Below, in pieces: positions 45,075 through 55,179 of a DNA stretch of 64,000 bases. Origin of the DNA: Solimicrobium sp043758755 (lineage in GTDB: Bacteria > Pseudomonadota > Gammaproteobacteria > Burkholderiales > Burkholderiaceae_D); contig JAYVMW010000049.1 in NCBI GenBank assembly GCA_043758755.1, positions 152,577 through 216,576 on the forward strand, read 5' to 3'. The notes under the pieces are model-generated. The model was not told where the DNA came from. It did not search any database and saw only the letters and a program-made list of their open reading frames with translations. The translations under genes and the position numbers were made by a program. How positions within the stretch are numbered: the stretch's first letter is position 1; every line of letters begins with the position of its first letter.

Positions 45075-45089
45075 TAGACACAGTGTCTA
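45075..45089. promoter_or_regulatory. Palindromic TetR-type operator
   Basis: TAGACACAGTGTCTA is a perfect 15-base palindrome (7-base arms around one central A) in the region between the divergent tetR and BKACE genes. A TTGCGA box ends six bases upstream. A second, looser dyad, GGACA (45027-45031) with TGTCC (45045-45049), shares the GACA/TGTC core. Both lie where a repressor would block transcription in both directions. Confidence 0.6.
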
Positions 45090-45165
45090 GACCGAGTGAA
45101 TTATTCCACATATAATCGTTTCGCACCAGAAGAACTCTGTCCTCAACCTGTCCAAAAAGATTTCC

Positions 45166-46029
45166 ATGAAAACAGCCATTGTCACCTGCAGCCTGACCGG
45201 CGTACTCACCGATCCCAAACAGCACCCGGTTCCGGTTACGGCCGCCGAAATGGCCGCTTCAGCCAGGGATGCCTTCAACGCCGGCGCTTCGATCATGCAC
45301 GTGCATTTTCGCAATCAGGAACCCGGCAAGGGCCATTTGCCGACCTGGGAAACCGATGCAGTGGCAGAAATTGCCGAAGCAATCCGCGCGGCCTGTCCCG
45401 GCGTAATTCTGAATTTTTCAACCGGAGTGGTCGACAAGAACATTGCCGGTCCGCTGGCTTGTCTGGAACGCTGCAAGCCGGAAATGGCGGCCATGAATGC
45501 CGGCAGCCTGAATTACCTCAAAACCACCTCCAAAAATGAATGGGCCTGGCCGCCCATGCTGTTTGATAATCCGGTCGAAAAAATCAGCGCGTTTCTGGAA
45601 GTGATGAATCAACATCAGATCATCCCCGAATGTGAATGCTTTGATGTCGGCATCTTGCGCTCCATTGCCATGTACCGCGCAGTCGGCCTGCTGCGCGATC
45701 CGCTGCACGTGTCGCTGGTCATGGGGGTGGCGTCCGGCATGCCGGCCGATCCGGAGTTGCTCAATGTATTGATGAAATACATACCGTCAGGTGCGCACTG
45801 GCAGGGGATTGTGATCGGGCGTGAAGAAGTCTGGCCGGTACACCGCCGGGTGGCAGAACTGGGCGGCAATCTGCGCACCGGTGTGGAAGATACCTTTTAT
45901 CTGCCCAACGGCAACAAGACTTCCGGCAACGGTCAGTTAATTGAAGCACTGGTCAGTCTGGCCCGGGAAGTGGGCCGCGATATTGCCACGCCACAGCAGG
46001 CGCGCAGCATGCTGCAATCAACTCTTTAA
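45166..46029 (+). CDS. BKACE family enzyme (beta-keto acid cleavage enzyme, DUF849)
   Basis: Zinc enzyme of the DUF849/BKACE family: a beta-keto acid plus acetyl-CoA gives acetoacetate and a CoA ester. It is a TIM barrel of 287 residues. The metal-binding His45-x-His47 lies in ASIMHVHFRN. Later conserved parts are LNFSTGVVDK, the ECECFDVG segment, LVMGVASGMPADPE and the Glu of VIGREEVWP. The particular keto acid is not fixed, since family members vary widely. It is the first gene of the run read away from tetR and is followed by the SDR after 15 bases. In an Atu-like setting it could take the chain-cleaving role, which is inference. Confidence 0.9.
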   Translation: MKTAIVTCSLTGVLTDPKQHPVPVTAAEMAASARDAFNAGASIMHVHFRNQEPGKGHLPTWETDAVAEIAEAIRAACPGVILNFSTGVVDKNIAGPLACLERCKPEMAAMNAGSLNYLKTTSKNEWAWPPMLFDNPVEKISAFLEVMNQHQIIPECECFDVGILRSIAMYRAVGLLRDPLHVSLVMGVASGMPADPELLNVLMKYIPSGAHWQGIVIGREEVWPVHRRVAELGGNLRTGVEDTFYLPNGNKTSGNGQLIEALVSLAREVGRDIATPQQARSMLQSTL

Positions 46030-46044
46030 AGGGATTCAAACGCT

Positions 46045-46899
46045 ATGAGTCTGAAAAATAAAACCCTGTTCATCTCTGGCGGATCGCGCGGCATCGGTCT
46101 GGCAATTGCCCTGCGTGCTGCACGCGATGGTGCCAACGTTGCCATCGCCGCCAAAACGGCCGAGCCGCATCCAACCCTGCCAGGTACCATTTACACGGCT
46201 GCAGAAGAAATCGAGCGGGCCGGCGGCAAGGCGCTGCCTGTCCTGTGCGATATCCGTGATGACGCACAGATCGAGGCAGCCGTGCAGGCCACCCTGGATC
46301 GGTTTGGCGGCATCGATATCTGCGTCAACAATGCCTCGGCCATCAATCTGACCGGCACGCTTGCGACCAGTCCAAAACGCTACGATCTGATGCACGACAT
46401 AAACAGCCGCGGCACCTTCATGGTGTCGCGCGCCTGTATTCCGCATTTGCGCAATGCAGTCAATCCGCATGTGCTGAATCTGTCGCCGCCGCTGAACTTT
46501 ATCCCGGCCTGGTTTGCGCCGTATCCGGCCTACACCATGGCCAAATACGCAATGAGCATCTACGCCATGGCCATGGCAGAAGAATTCAAGGAGGACGGCA
46601 TTGCGTTCAATACCTTGTGGCCCAAAACCATGATTGATACCGCCGCCGTGCGCAACCTGATCGGCTCGATTGGTCAGGAAATCTGCCGAACCCCCGACAT
46701 CATGGCGGACGCAGCCTGGCATATCCTGACGCAGAGCAGCCGGGCCTGCACCGGTAAAAATTTCATCGATGAACAGGTGCTGATCGAAGCCGGCATGACC
46801 GACCTGCGCCACTATCGGGTGGTACCGGGCGATACGGCGTTGGGCCCGGATCTGTTTGTCCCGCTTGACTGCATTACACCGGATGGTGTGCAGGTTTAA
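46045..46899 (+). CDS. Short-chain dehydrogenase/reductase (AtuB/HSDL2-like)
   Basis: NAD(P)-dependent Rossmann-fold oxidoreductase of 284 residues. The cofactor motif is ISGGSRGIGLAIA near the start and VNNASAIN follows. The catalytic Tyr-x3-Lys is YTMAK in PAYTMAKYAMS, with LNLSPP before it supplying the Ser. The block AAKTAEPHPTLPGTIYTAAEEI is characteristic of the HSDL2-like subgroup that includes AtuB of the acyclic terpene pathway. AAAGGGA lies upstream of the ATG. The gene lies in the catabolic run between the BKACE and the acyl-CoA dehydrogenase and may oxidise an alcohol or hydroxyacyl intermediate. The exact substrate is unknown. Confidence 0.88.
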   Translation: MSLKNKTLFISGGSRGIGLAIALRAARDGANVAIAAKTAEPHPTLPGTIYTAAEEIERAGGKALPVLCDIRDDAQIEAAVQATLDRFGGIDICVNNASAINLTGTLATSPKRYDLMHDINSRGTFMVSRACIPHLRNAVNPHVLNLSPPLNFIPAWFAPYPAYTMAKYAMSIYAMAMAEEFKEDGIAFNTLWPKTMIDTAAVRNLIGSIGQEICRTPDIMADAAWHILTQSSRACTGKNFIDEQVLIEAGMTDLRHYRVVPGDTALGPDLFVPLDCITPDGVQV

Positions 46900-46911
46900 C
46901 TCATTGATGTT

Positions 46912-46978
46912 GTAGGGTGCAATAGCATTGCACCATTGTCAGCAGCATCCGAGAAGGTGCACTGTTATTGCACCCTAC
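46912..46978. repeat. REP-like palindromic repeat
   Basis: Outer arms GTAGGGTGCAATA (46912-46924) and TATTGCACCCTAC (46966-46978) are perfect complements. Each half can also fold on its own (GGTGCAAT/ATTGCACC and GGTGCA/TGCACC). The element lies between the SDR and the dehydrogenase, with a half copy at 38574. It looks like an extragenic palindromic or MITE-type repeat and may cut or stabilise the message inside the catabolic run. Confidence 0.75.
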
Positions 46979-47056
46979 GCATGAGCCGTTAGTCCGGACT
47001 GATTGCAAAACATCGGACGGTGTGAATGTTTTAATTGACTACATTGGAGCAGCGCT

Positions 47057-48226
<1,170 letters not shown>

Positions 48227-48228
48227 CC

Positions 48229-49854
48229 ATGCCGGTGCTTGAATCGCAGATTGAAACGGCTGGTGCAGAGTTTGCCCAGAACCGCGAAGCCATGCTGGGC
48301 GCGCTGCAGGAATTTCGCGCCGTAGAAGAAAAAGTGCGCGCCACCGAAGCTGAAAAAAGTGCCGACTTCCAGCGCCGTGGCCAGCTCACGCCGCGCCAAC
48401 GGGTCAATCTGCTGCTGGATCGGGGTTCGCCGTTTCTGGAACTGTCCACGCTGGCCGGCTATCTGCACCATGACGATAAAGACGGTTCACTGGCCGGTGG
48501 CAACTGCATCTGCGGCATTGGTTATGTCAGCGGTGTGCGCGTTATGATCAACGCCTCCAACAGCGCCATCAAGGGCGGCACAATTACGCCGTGGGGCATG
48601 CGCAAGAATCTGCGCATTCAGGAAATCGCGCTGAAGCAAAAGTTGCCGGTGATTCAGCTGATTGAATCGGGTGGCGCAAATTTGCTGTATCAGGCAGAAA
48701 TTTTTATTGAAGGCGGCAATATTTTCTGCAACCAGGCCCAGCTCTCGGCTGCCGGCATACCGCAGATCACCGTGGTGCATGGGTCCAGCACCGCCGGTGG
48801 TGCGTATATACCTGGACTGTCAGATTACGTGGTGATGGTCAGGAAACGTGCCAAAGTGTTTTTGGCAGGACCGCCCCTGCTCAAGGCTGCCACTGGTGAA
48901 GTTGCCGGTGAAGAGGAACTGGGCGGCGCTGAAATGCATACTCAGGTCGCCGGTACCGCTGAATTTATTGCAGAAAGTGATGCCGATGGCATTCGCATCG
49001 CGCGCGAGATTGTTCAACGTCTGGACTGGAACAAGCATCGGCCAGCCTTGCCGGACCATGAGGTGGTTGCACCGCTGTTTTCCGAACAGGAATTGTGCGG
49101 TGTGGTTCCGGTCGATTATCGCAAGCCCTATGACAGTCGCGAGGTCATTGCAAGACTGGTGGACGGCAGCCAGTATCTGGAATTCAAGGCCGATTATGAT
49201 GCCCAAACCCTGTGCGGTCGCGCCACCATTCACGGCATGAGCGTGGGTATCATTTCTAACAACGGTCCCATTACCACCAGGGGCGCTGCCAAGGCCGCGC
49301 AATTCATGCAGCAGTGCGATCAGACCGATATACCGCTGATTTTTCTGATGAATACCACCGGTTTCATGGTCGGCACGGAAAGCGAGCAGGGCGGCATCGT
49401 CAAACACGGCAGCAAGATGATTCAGGCTGTGGCCAACCTCACGGTGAGCCGCATTACCATCGTGCTGGGCGCGTCGTTTGGCGCGGGCAATTACGGCATG
49501 TCCGGACGCGGCCTGCGGCCCGACTTTATTTTCGCCTGGCCGAATGCGCGTACTGCGGTCATGGGCGGAGAACAGGCTGCCAGCGTCATGGCGATCGTGG
49601 CGCGCGAAAAAATGCAGAAAATGGGCATACCGGCGACGCCCGAAGCCGAGGCGCAGATGGCCGGCATGCAGACCGGTATCATCAAACAGTTTGATCGTGA
49701 TTCGCATCCGCTGGCTGGCACTGCGCGGCTGTATGACGACGGACTGATTGATCCGCGCGACACGCGCCGGGTGCTGGCTTACACCCTGTCGATCTGCAGT
49801 GAGGCACGGTGGCGTACCCTCAAACCAAGCAGTTATGGCATTGCCCGGTTTTAA
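48229..49854 (+). CDS. Acyl-CoA carboxylase carboxyltransferase subunit (AtuC/LiuB-like)
   Basis: Carboxyltransferase subunit of a biotin-dependent acyl-CoA carboxylase, 541 residues. Both crotonase-type halves are present: the N-terminal half with LTPRQRVNLLLDRGSPFLELS and GGANLLYQAEIFIEGGNIF, and the C-terminal half with NTTGFMVGTESEQGGIVKHGSKMIQAVAN and GASFGAGNYGMSGRGLRPDFIF. This belongs to the methylcrotonyl-/geranyl-CoA carboxylase beta type, not the propionyl-CoA type. The ATG at 48229 is preferred, with AGAGG upstream, over a TTG at 48223. It follows the dehydrogenase by 2 bases, and the biotin subunit follows after about 30 bases. Confidence 0.92.
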   Translation: MPVLESQIETAGAEFAQNREAMLGALQEFRAVEEKVRATEAEKSADFQRRGQLTPRQRVNLLLDRGSPFLELSTLAGYLHHDDKDGSLAGGNCICGIGYVSGVRVMINASNSAIKGGTITPWGMRKNLRIQEIALKQKLPVIQLIESGGANLLYQAEIFIEGGNIFCNQAQLSAAGIPQITVVHGSSTAGGAYIPGLSDYVVMVRKRAKVFLAGPPLLKAATGEVAGEEELGGAEMHTQVAGTAEFIAESDADGIRIAREIVQRLDWNKHRPALPDHEVVAPLFSEQELCGVVPVDYRKPYDSREVIARLVDGSQYLEFKADYDAQTLCGRATIHGMSVGIISNNGPITTRGAAKAAQFMQQCDQTDIPLIFLMNTTGFMVGTESEQGGIVKHGSKMIQAVANLTVSRITIVLGASFGAGNYGMSGRGLRPDFIFAWPNARTAVMGGEQAASVMAIVAREKMQKMGIPATPEAEAQMAGMQTGIIKQFDRDSHPLAGTARLYDDGLIDPRDTRRVLAYTLSICSEARWRTLKPSSYGIARF

Positions 49855-49883
49855 AACCCATCAATTAATAAGTGAGTCTGACA

Positions 49884-51881
49884 ATGTTATTTGACAAGGT
49901 ACTGATAGCCAACCGGGGTGAAATTGCGGTCAGATTGATCCGCGCCTGCCGCAAGATGGGCTATCGCACGGTGGCGGTATATTCAGAAGCCGATGCTGGA
50001 GCGCTGCACGTCAGCATGGCCGATCAGGCCGTCTGCATTGGGGCAGCGCCGGCCAGCGAATCGTACCTGTCGACAGAAAAACTGATCCGAGCCGCTCAGT
50101 CCAGCGCTGCCGGTGCGATCCACCCGGGTTATGGATTTCTATCCGAGCGCAGCGATTTTGCGCAGGCGGTGCAAGATGCCGGACTGATTTTTATTGGCCC
50201 CGATCCGGAATCGATTGCCGCCATGGGCAACAAAAGCGCCTCCAAGATTCGCATGACCAGTGCCGGCGTGCCCTGCATCCCTGGTTACCAGGGAGACGAC
50301 CAGACCGACGCTGCTTTGAGCGCTGCGGCACTGGATATCGGCTTTCCGCTGATGATCAAGGCCGCAGCAGGTGGTGGCGGGCGCGGCATGCGACTCGTTC
50401 TTTTGGAAGCGGATCTGATTGCGCAACTACATTCAGCGCGCAGCGAAGCCCTGCATGCCTTCGGCGATGGACAGCTGCTGCTGGAAAAAGCCTTGCTCAA
50501 TGCCCGTCATGTTGAAATTCAGATTTTTGGCGACCGGCACGGCAATGTGGTGCATTTTGGTGAACGCGACTGCTCGGTGCAGCGTCGCAACCAGAAAGTG
50601 GTTGAAGAAGCGCCAAGCCCGGCCGTCAGTGAAGACCTGCGCAACCGGATGGGGCAGGCTGCGGTGGCAGCTGCACTGGCGGTGAAGTATGTCGGGGCCG
50701 GCACGGTTGAATTCATGCTCGACGAGCAAGGTGGGTTTTATTTTCTGGAAATGAATACCCGTTTGCAGGTCGAGCATCCGGTCACTGAACTGGTGTATGA
50801 CGTCGATCTGGTGGAATGGCAGTTGCGCGTTGCGCAGGGCGAGACGCTGCCGTGGTCGCAGGAGTTCATCATGCAGCGCAAGCAGGGCTGGGCCATGGAA
50901 GTGCGCCTGTGTACGGAAAATCCGGCGCACGGATTTGTTCCACAGACCGGCACCGTACTGGCCTGGCGCGCACCTGCTGGCCGGGTCGATTCGGCGCTGC
51001 AGGTGGGCGGCGTCATTGCGCCGCATTACGATTCCATGCAGGCCAAACTGATCGCCGGTGGCGCAACCCGTGAACAGGCGCGCCTGAACCTGCTGCAGAT
51101 GCTGGAGCAAACCGTGCTGCTGGGCGTGCCCAGCAACCGCGATTTTTTGTGCCGGTTAATAGCCCATCCGCAGTTTGCCGATGGCCACTTCTCTACCGGG
51201 TTTATTGCGCAATATTTTCCCGCCGAACTGATCAAAACCCTGCACCAGCCAGATCTGTGTCACATGGCTTTGGCTGGTGCCGTGCTGTATCGCGAATCTG
51301 CTCTGAAGCTGGGCAGAACTTCAGGCGTGGAACCGGAACTGCTGCAATGGCAAAGTTCCGCACCGGCTGCGGTGACCATGTTGCTGAAGGTGGCCGATGT
51401 AAAATTGGCCGTTACGGTCACTCCCGGCGCCGGCAACCGCTATCTGGTCAGTACCCCAAACGGCAGTGCAGAAATTGAACTGATCCATTATTCCGACTGC
51501 ACCATCCGATTTGGATTTGACGGCGTAGCGAGGCAGGCCAGCAAAGTATTCAGTGGGTCAACGCTGTGGCTGGAGTGCAGCGGGCTGACTTTAAACTACG
51601 AAGATCAGACCTGTCTGGCCGCTGACAAACAACAGCAGGGCGCAGATGGAAAACTGACGGCACCCATGGATGGAAAAATCATGGCGGTGCTGGTGCAACC
51701 GGGTGACCGGGTCAGCAAAGGTCAAAAGCTGGCCGTACTGGAAGCCATGAAGATGGAGTTTTCCATAATCGGCAGCATGGATGGTGTGGTCGAATCGATC
51801 GCCTGTCAGCCGGGATTGCAGGTAAAAGTGCGGCAGTTGCTGATCGTACTGAAACCGGCTGACTCTGAAAAATCGTTGTAA
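49884..51881 (+). CDS. Acyl-CoA carboxylase biotin-containing subunit (AtuF/LiuD-like)
   Basis: Biotin carboxylase fused to a biotin carrier, 665 residues from the ATG at 49884. Domain order is biotin carboxylase N-terminal domain (FDKVLIANRGEIAVRLIRAC), ATP-grasp domain (MIKAAAGGGGRGMRLV and EMNTRLQVEHPVTE), C-terminal domain, a linking BT-type region (about 460-590), and a biotinyl domain with LEAMKMEFS, where the biotinylated Lys is residue 623. With the preceding subunit it forms a complete acyl-CoA carboxylase of the methylcrotonyl/geranyl kind. A GTG at 49872 is an alternative start, adding four residues. It ends the enzyme run. Confidence 0.93.
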   Translation: MLFDKVLIANRGEIAVRLIRACRKMGYRTVAVYSEADAGALHVSMADQAVCIGAAPASESYLSTEKLIRAAQSSAAGAIHPGYGFLSERSDFAQAVQDAGLIFIGPDPESIAAMGNKSASKIRMTSAGVPCIPGYQGDDQTDAALSAAALDIGFPLMIKAAAGGGGRGMRLVLLEADLIAQLHSARSEALHAFGDGQLLLEKALLNARHVEIQIFGDRHGNVVHFGERDCSVQRRNQKVVEEAPSPAVSEDLRNRMGQAAVAAALAVKYVGAGTVEFMLDEQGGFYFLEMNTRLQVEHPVTELVYDVDLVEWQLRVAQGETLPWSQEFIMQRKQGWAMEVRLCTENPAHGFVPQTGTVLAWRAPAGRVDSALQVGGVIAPHYDSMQAKLIAGGATREQARLNLLQMLEQTVLLGVPSNRDFLCRLIAHPQFADGHFSTGFIAQYFPAELIKTLHQPDLCHMALAGAVLYRESALKLGRTSGVEPELLQWQSSAPAAVTMLLKVADVKLAVTVTPGAGNRYLVSTPNGSAEIELIHYSDCTIRFGFDGVARQASKVFSGSTLWLECSGLTLNYEDQTCLAADKQQQGADGKLTAPMDGKIMAVLVQPGDRVSKGQKLAVLEAMKMEFSIIGSMDGVVESIACQPGLQVKVRQLLIVLKPADSEKSL

Positions 51882-51972
51882 GTTAAACCAGTAATGTTGA
51901 GTCTGACTGGTGCAGCTTATAAAAAATCTATCCTTGTACGCGCTTACGCTGGTATTCTGCGCAGGTATTGGA

Positions 51973-52020
51973 CTTGATTGATAATTTCTGTTTTCAATCT
52001 CAATTTATAAAACAATCAAG
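51973..52020. promoter_or_regulatory. Inverted repeat upstream of MFS gene
   Basis: CTTGATTG (51973-51980) and CAATCAAG (52013-52020) are perfect 8-base arms separated by 32 AT-rich bases. They lie 44 bases before the MFS start, with a TATAAA box between them at about 52006-52011. They could be paired half-sites of an operator or the arms of a hairpin. Confidence 0.4.
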
Positions 52021-52064
52021 CTCGCAAGGAGCTTTGGTATCAGGTTCGATAATTCTCCCCATTT

Positions 52065-53354
52065 ATGAATAAACCTGTCATCGCCATCATGGCGCGCTTA
52101 CGCTTCAACTATGTGTGGATCATAGTGGGCATTGTTTTTATGGTGCTGCTGGGGGCAGCCGGAATCCGTGCGACTCCCTCGGTCATGATTTTGCCTCTGG
52201 AGCATGAGTTCGGCTGGAGCCGCACCACGATTTCCTTTGTGATCTCGGTCAATATTGCGCTGTATGGATTAATCGGACCGTTTTCTGCGGCGGCAATGCA
52301 GCGCTACGGTATCCGTCCCATGGTACTTGGCGCGCTGACGCTGCTCACACTGGGCACGTTGGCCAGCACCTTCATGAGCATGCCCTGGCACATGCTGCTG
52401 GCCTGGGGTGTGATCGTCGGTGCCGGCAGCGGGGTGGTTGCCAATACGCTGGCAGCAACCATTGTCGGGCGCTGGTTTGAAACCCGGCGCGGTCTGGCCA
52501 TGGGGTTGTTGACCGCCAGTGCTGCCACCGGTCAAATGGTATTTTTACCGCTCATGGCCTACATGGTGGATCACACCGGCTGGCGCTCGGTGGCCGTACT
52601 GGTGGCCAGCGTTGCCGCCATTGCCATACCGATCGTGGCACTGTTGCTGCCGGAACGTCCGGAAGATATTGGCCTGACGCGTTACGGTCAGACTGATCAC
52701 AACTTTACCGAATCCACCAGTATCCGACATCCGGTTGCAATTGCCTTCGATGCGTTGAAGCGGGCGGTGCAGGTACGGGACTTCTGGCTGTTATTTTTCA
52801 GTTTTTTTATCTGCGGCATGAGTACCAATGGTTATATTGGTTCGCATTTTATTGCCATGTGCAGCGACTATGGCATTGCCGCCGTTGGTGGAGCCAGGAT
52901 ACTGGCCATGATGGGGATTCTTGATTTGATCGGCACGACACTGTCGGGCTGGTTATCTGATCGATACAATCCGCGCACCTTGCTGTTCTGGTATTACGGT
53001 TTGCGTGGTGTGGCGCTGATTTTTCTGCCGCACGCGTTTGGACTGAGTTATTTTGGCTTGCCGCTGTTTGCGCTTTTCTACGGTCTGGACTGGATCGCCA
53101 CCGTGCCACCGACAGTACGACTGGCCAATGATGTATTTGGCCGACTGGCTGCGCCCATCGTGTTTGGCTGGGTGGTGGTAGGACACCAGTTGGGTGCGGC
53201 CAGCGCGACGCTGATTGCCGGCGTCATGCGCAACAGTCTGGGCAGTTACACCACCTCATCCATGGTCATGGGCACTGCCTGCCTGATTGCTGCGGTGATG
53301 GTGTTGCGGATTAACGGTTCGGGTCATGTCAATTACGGTCAATATCAGCACTGA
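52065..53354 (+). CDS. MFS transporter, monocarboxylate/organic-anion type
   Basis: Twelve-span major facilitator permease of 429 residues. The N-terminal half has TPSVMILPLEHEFGWSRTTISFVISVNIALYGLIGPF, the loop 2-3 region QRYGIRPMVLGAL and GAGSGVVANTLAATIVGRWFETRRGLAMGLL. This pattern is typical of the monocarboxylate/oxalate-formate-like branch, and LSGWLSDRYNPRTLLFWYYGLRG follows in the second half. Such carriers import organic acids. It follows the acyl-CoA carboxylase genes by about 180 bases with its own upstream inverted repeat, and probably supplies the acid substrate of the pathway. The substrate is not shown. Confidence 0.86.
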   Translation: MNKPVIAIMARLRFNYVWIIVGIVFMVLLGAAGIRATPSVMILPLEHEFGWSRTTISFVISVNIALYGLIGPFSAAAMQRYGIRPMVLGALTLLTLGTLASTFMSMPWHMLLAWGVIVGAGSGVVANTLAATIVGRWFETRRGLAMGLLTASAATGQMVFLPLMAYMVDHTGWRSVAVLVASVAAIAIPIVALLLPERPEDIGLTRYGQTDHNFTESTSIRHPVAIAFDALKRAVQVRDFWLLFFSFFICGMSTNGYIGSHFIAMCSDYGIAAVGGARILAMMGILDLIGTTLSGWLSDRYNPRTLLFWYYGLRGVALIFLPHAFGLSYFGLPLFALFYGLDWIATVPPTVRLANDVFGRLAAPIVFGWVVVGHQLGAASATLIAGVMRNSLGSYTTSSMVMGTACLIAAVMVLRINGSGHVNYGQYQH

Positions 53355-53493
53355 TGGTGGCAATAACGATTTTCAGTGCATTAAAAAATTTTCTTTGGTG
53401 ACGGATATCACGTATGGGTGAAATGGAACCTTCGCCATACCATGGCATCTTAAATTTATTTTTTGGGTTGGCAACGGTTTGTGCGCAGGGCTG

Positions 53494-54717
53494 CTATAGG
53501 TTAAGGGTCTTTCTGGCATGAAGCTGCCTGATACCATAAGCAGCGCAACCACAGAATGTTCCAAAGACTGTAACTGCAGTCCACCCCCAGCGTGACAATA
53601 ACAGCGCGCCCAGTGCCGAACCAGCCGACATACCCATGAACATGCCAGACAGCAGCACGGCGTTCAGACGCGAGCGCGCACCGGCGTCCAGGCCATAGAC
53701 AATAGTCTGGTGGCCGATCAGTGAAATCTGCACGCCAAGGTCAAAACCCACCGTGCCAATCGCAAGCACAATCAGCGCCAGTCTGACATCAAGCTGACTG
53801 CCAAGTGTCAGGAACAGAAAAAAACCGGCAGTGGTCATGGCTCCCACACGCACCACATGATGCGCACCGAGCCGGTCGGCAAATTTACCGGCGAACGGTG
53901 CCGCCATTGCACCAGCTGCGCCCGCAATTCCGAACGCGCCGGCGGCGGAACTGCTCAGATGAAACGGCGCTGCGTGCAGCATGACCGCCAGCGTTGACCA
54001 AAAAGCGGAAAATCCTGCTGCCAACAGTCCTTGCGCCAGTGTCGCAGTCCTGAGTGCCGGATATGTTCCCAATAAAGAAAATGCCGACTTGATCAGCGCA
54101 CCATAAGGCAATCTGGTGCTGGGTGTGAATGACGGCAAACCTCTGGCCATCGCGATCAGGCAGCCAACAATCGTGCCTGCCGCAATCAGGAACACATAGC
54201 GCCAGCCAAACAGGTCGGCAACCACACCGCTGACGACGCGCGACAGCAAAACCCCCAGCAGCAGGCCCGCCATAACAGTGCCAATAATTTTTCCACGCTG
54301 ATTTTCCGGTGCCAGCGCGGCGGCCGCAGGAACGATATCTTGCGCCACGGTGGCACAAACGCCGATCAGCAGGCTGGTGATTAGCATTGGCAACAGGCCA
54401 GTACCGGCAGCAAAGCCGAGCAGGCAAACAGCCAGGATGCATCCTTTAATCAGGATGATGGTTTTCCTGTTGAAGCGATCACCAAGCGGCGCCAGAAAGA
54501 ACAGTCCCAGACCATAACCGAGTTGAGTCAGGGTGGATATTCAGCCGATTTCCTGCGCACTGCCCAGACCGTTGGCGACGAACAGTCCCAACATGGGCTG
54601 GCTGTAGTAGATGCACGCAACCGACAGGCCAACACAAATCGCCATGAGCAAAATCAGTTGTTTGGAAGGGCCATGAACAGAGGCTGAAACTGCGGACTCG
54701 ATTTTGGATGAGGACAT
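53494..54717 (-). pseudogene. MFS transporter interrupted by one in-frame stop
   Basis: Read from 54717 down to 53494, this is a complete 12-span MFS carrier in a single frame except for a TGA at 54543-54541. Upstream of the stop the protein runs MSSSKIESAV to GLGSAQEIG. Directly after it, in the same frame, come ISTLTQLGYGLGLFFLAPLGDRFNRKTIILIKG and the rest of the transporter to the natural stop. One changed base (for example TGG, Trp, to TGA) explains it; there is no frameshift or deletion. Without suppression only about 58 residues would be made from the true start. A restart at the ATG at 54393 would lack the first two or three spans. The rest of the frame is well kept, so the mutation is recent or a sequencing error. 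Confidence 0.85.
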
Positions 54718-55179
54718 TGTTGACGACTTGGCTGTAATAAATGAATGGATTTTTGTACCGATTGTGCCACGGACCGAATTATATAGACAGATCAAATTGT
54801 TTTTTTACCTTCGATTGGAAGGCCGTTATCGTACCTCATCCATATCCGTATTTTTCGAGTGCAGACCAAAAATTATCTGTTTGACGACACCTTCGGTTTT
54901 TCCTCATTGAGAAGAGTGGGGTGATATTTGAAAATGAAAGGTCGGACTTCATTGTTGGAATGACTATGTTGCTACTGCCTTCCTCCAGCTTCTCGTATTT
55001 GTGTATCGCTTTCGTATCCCGTCAAACGAACAAACAGCCTGATTCAAAAGAGCTCACTGTCCAGACTTCGGAAACCGGGGAAGTGCCGCACGTCAGTGCA
55101 GCTCTGAAAGCACAACAACCGACCAGCCTGGTACCTGATATTTCACCGGTCAGATAACCATAACCTAAAGGATCATATT
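54718..55179 (+). other. Intergenic region ahead of the NRPS fragment
   Basis: A 462-base gap between divergent genes. It holds the presumed MFS promoter on the minus side and AT-rich sequence. The only open frame of note is 54921-55157 (78 codons, one hydrophobic stretch LLLPSSSFSYLCIAFV), with no recognisable relatives and no clear ribosome binding site. It may be chance or a remnant. AAAGGA at about 55165 serves the NRPS start. Confidence 0.35.

Noticed and set aside
48820..49707. Minus-strand open frame of 295 codons inside the carboxyltransferase gene
   Set aside because: The plus-strand product is a clear carboxyltransferase, and the antisense product is rich in His and Arg without motifs.
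54541..54543. TGA in the MFS gene as a selenocysteine codon
   Set aside because: MFS carriers are not selenoproteins, no bacterial SECIS-like hairpin stands right after the TGA, and Trp is the expected type of residue at such a position.
52065..54717. The two MFS genes as a duplicated pair
   Set aside because: They run in opposite directions, belong to different subgroups by sequence style and show no close similarity.
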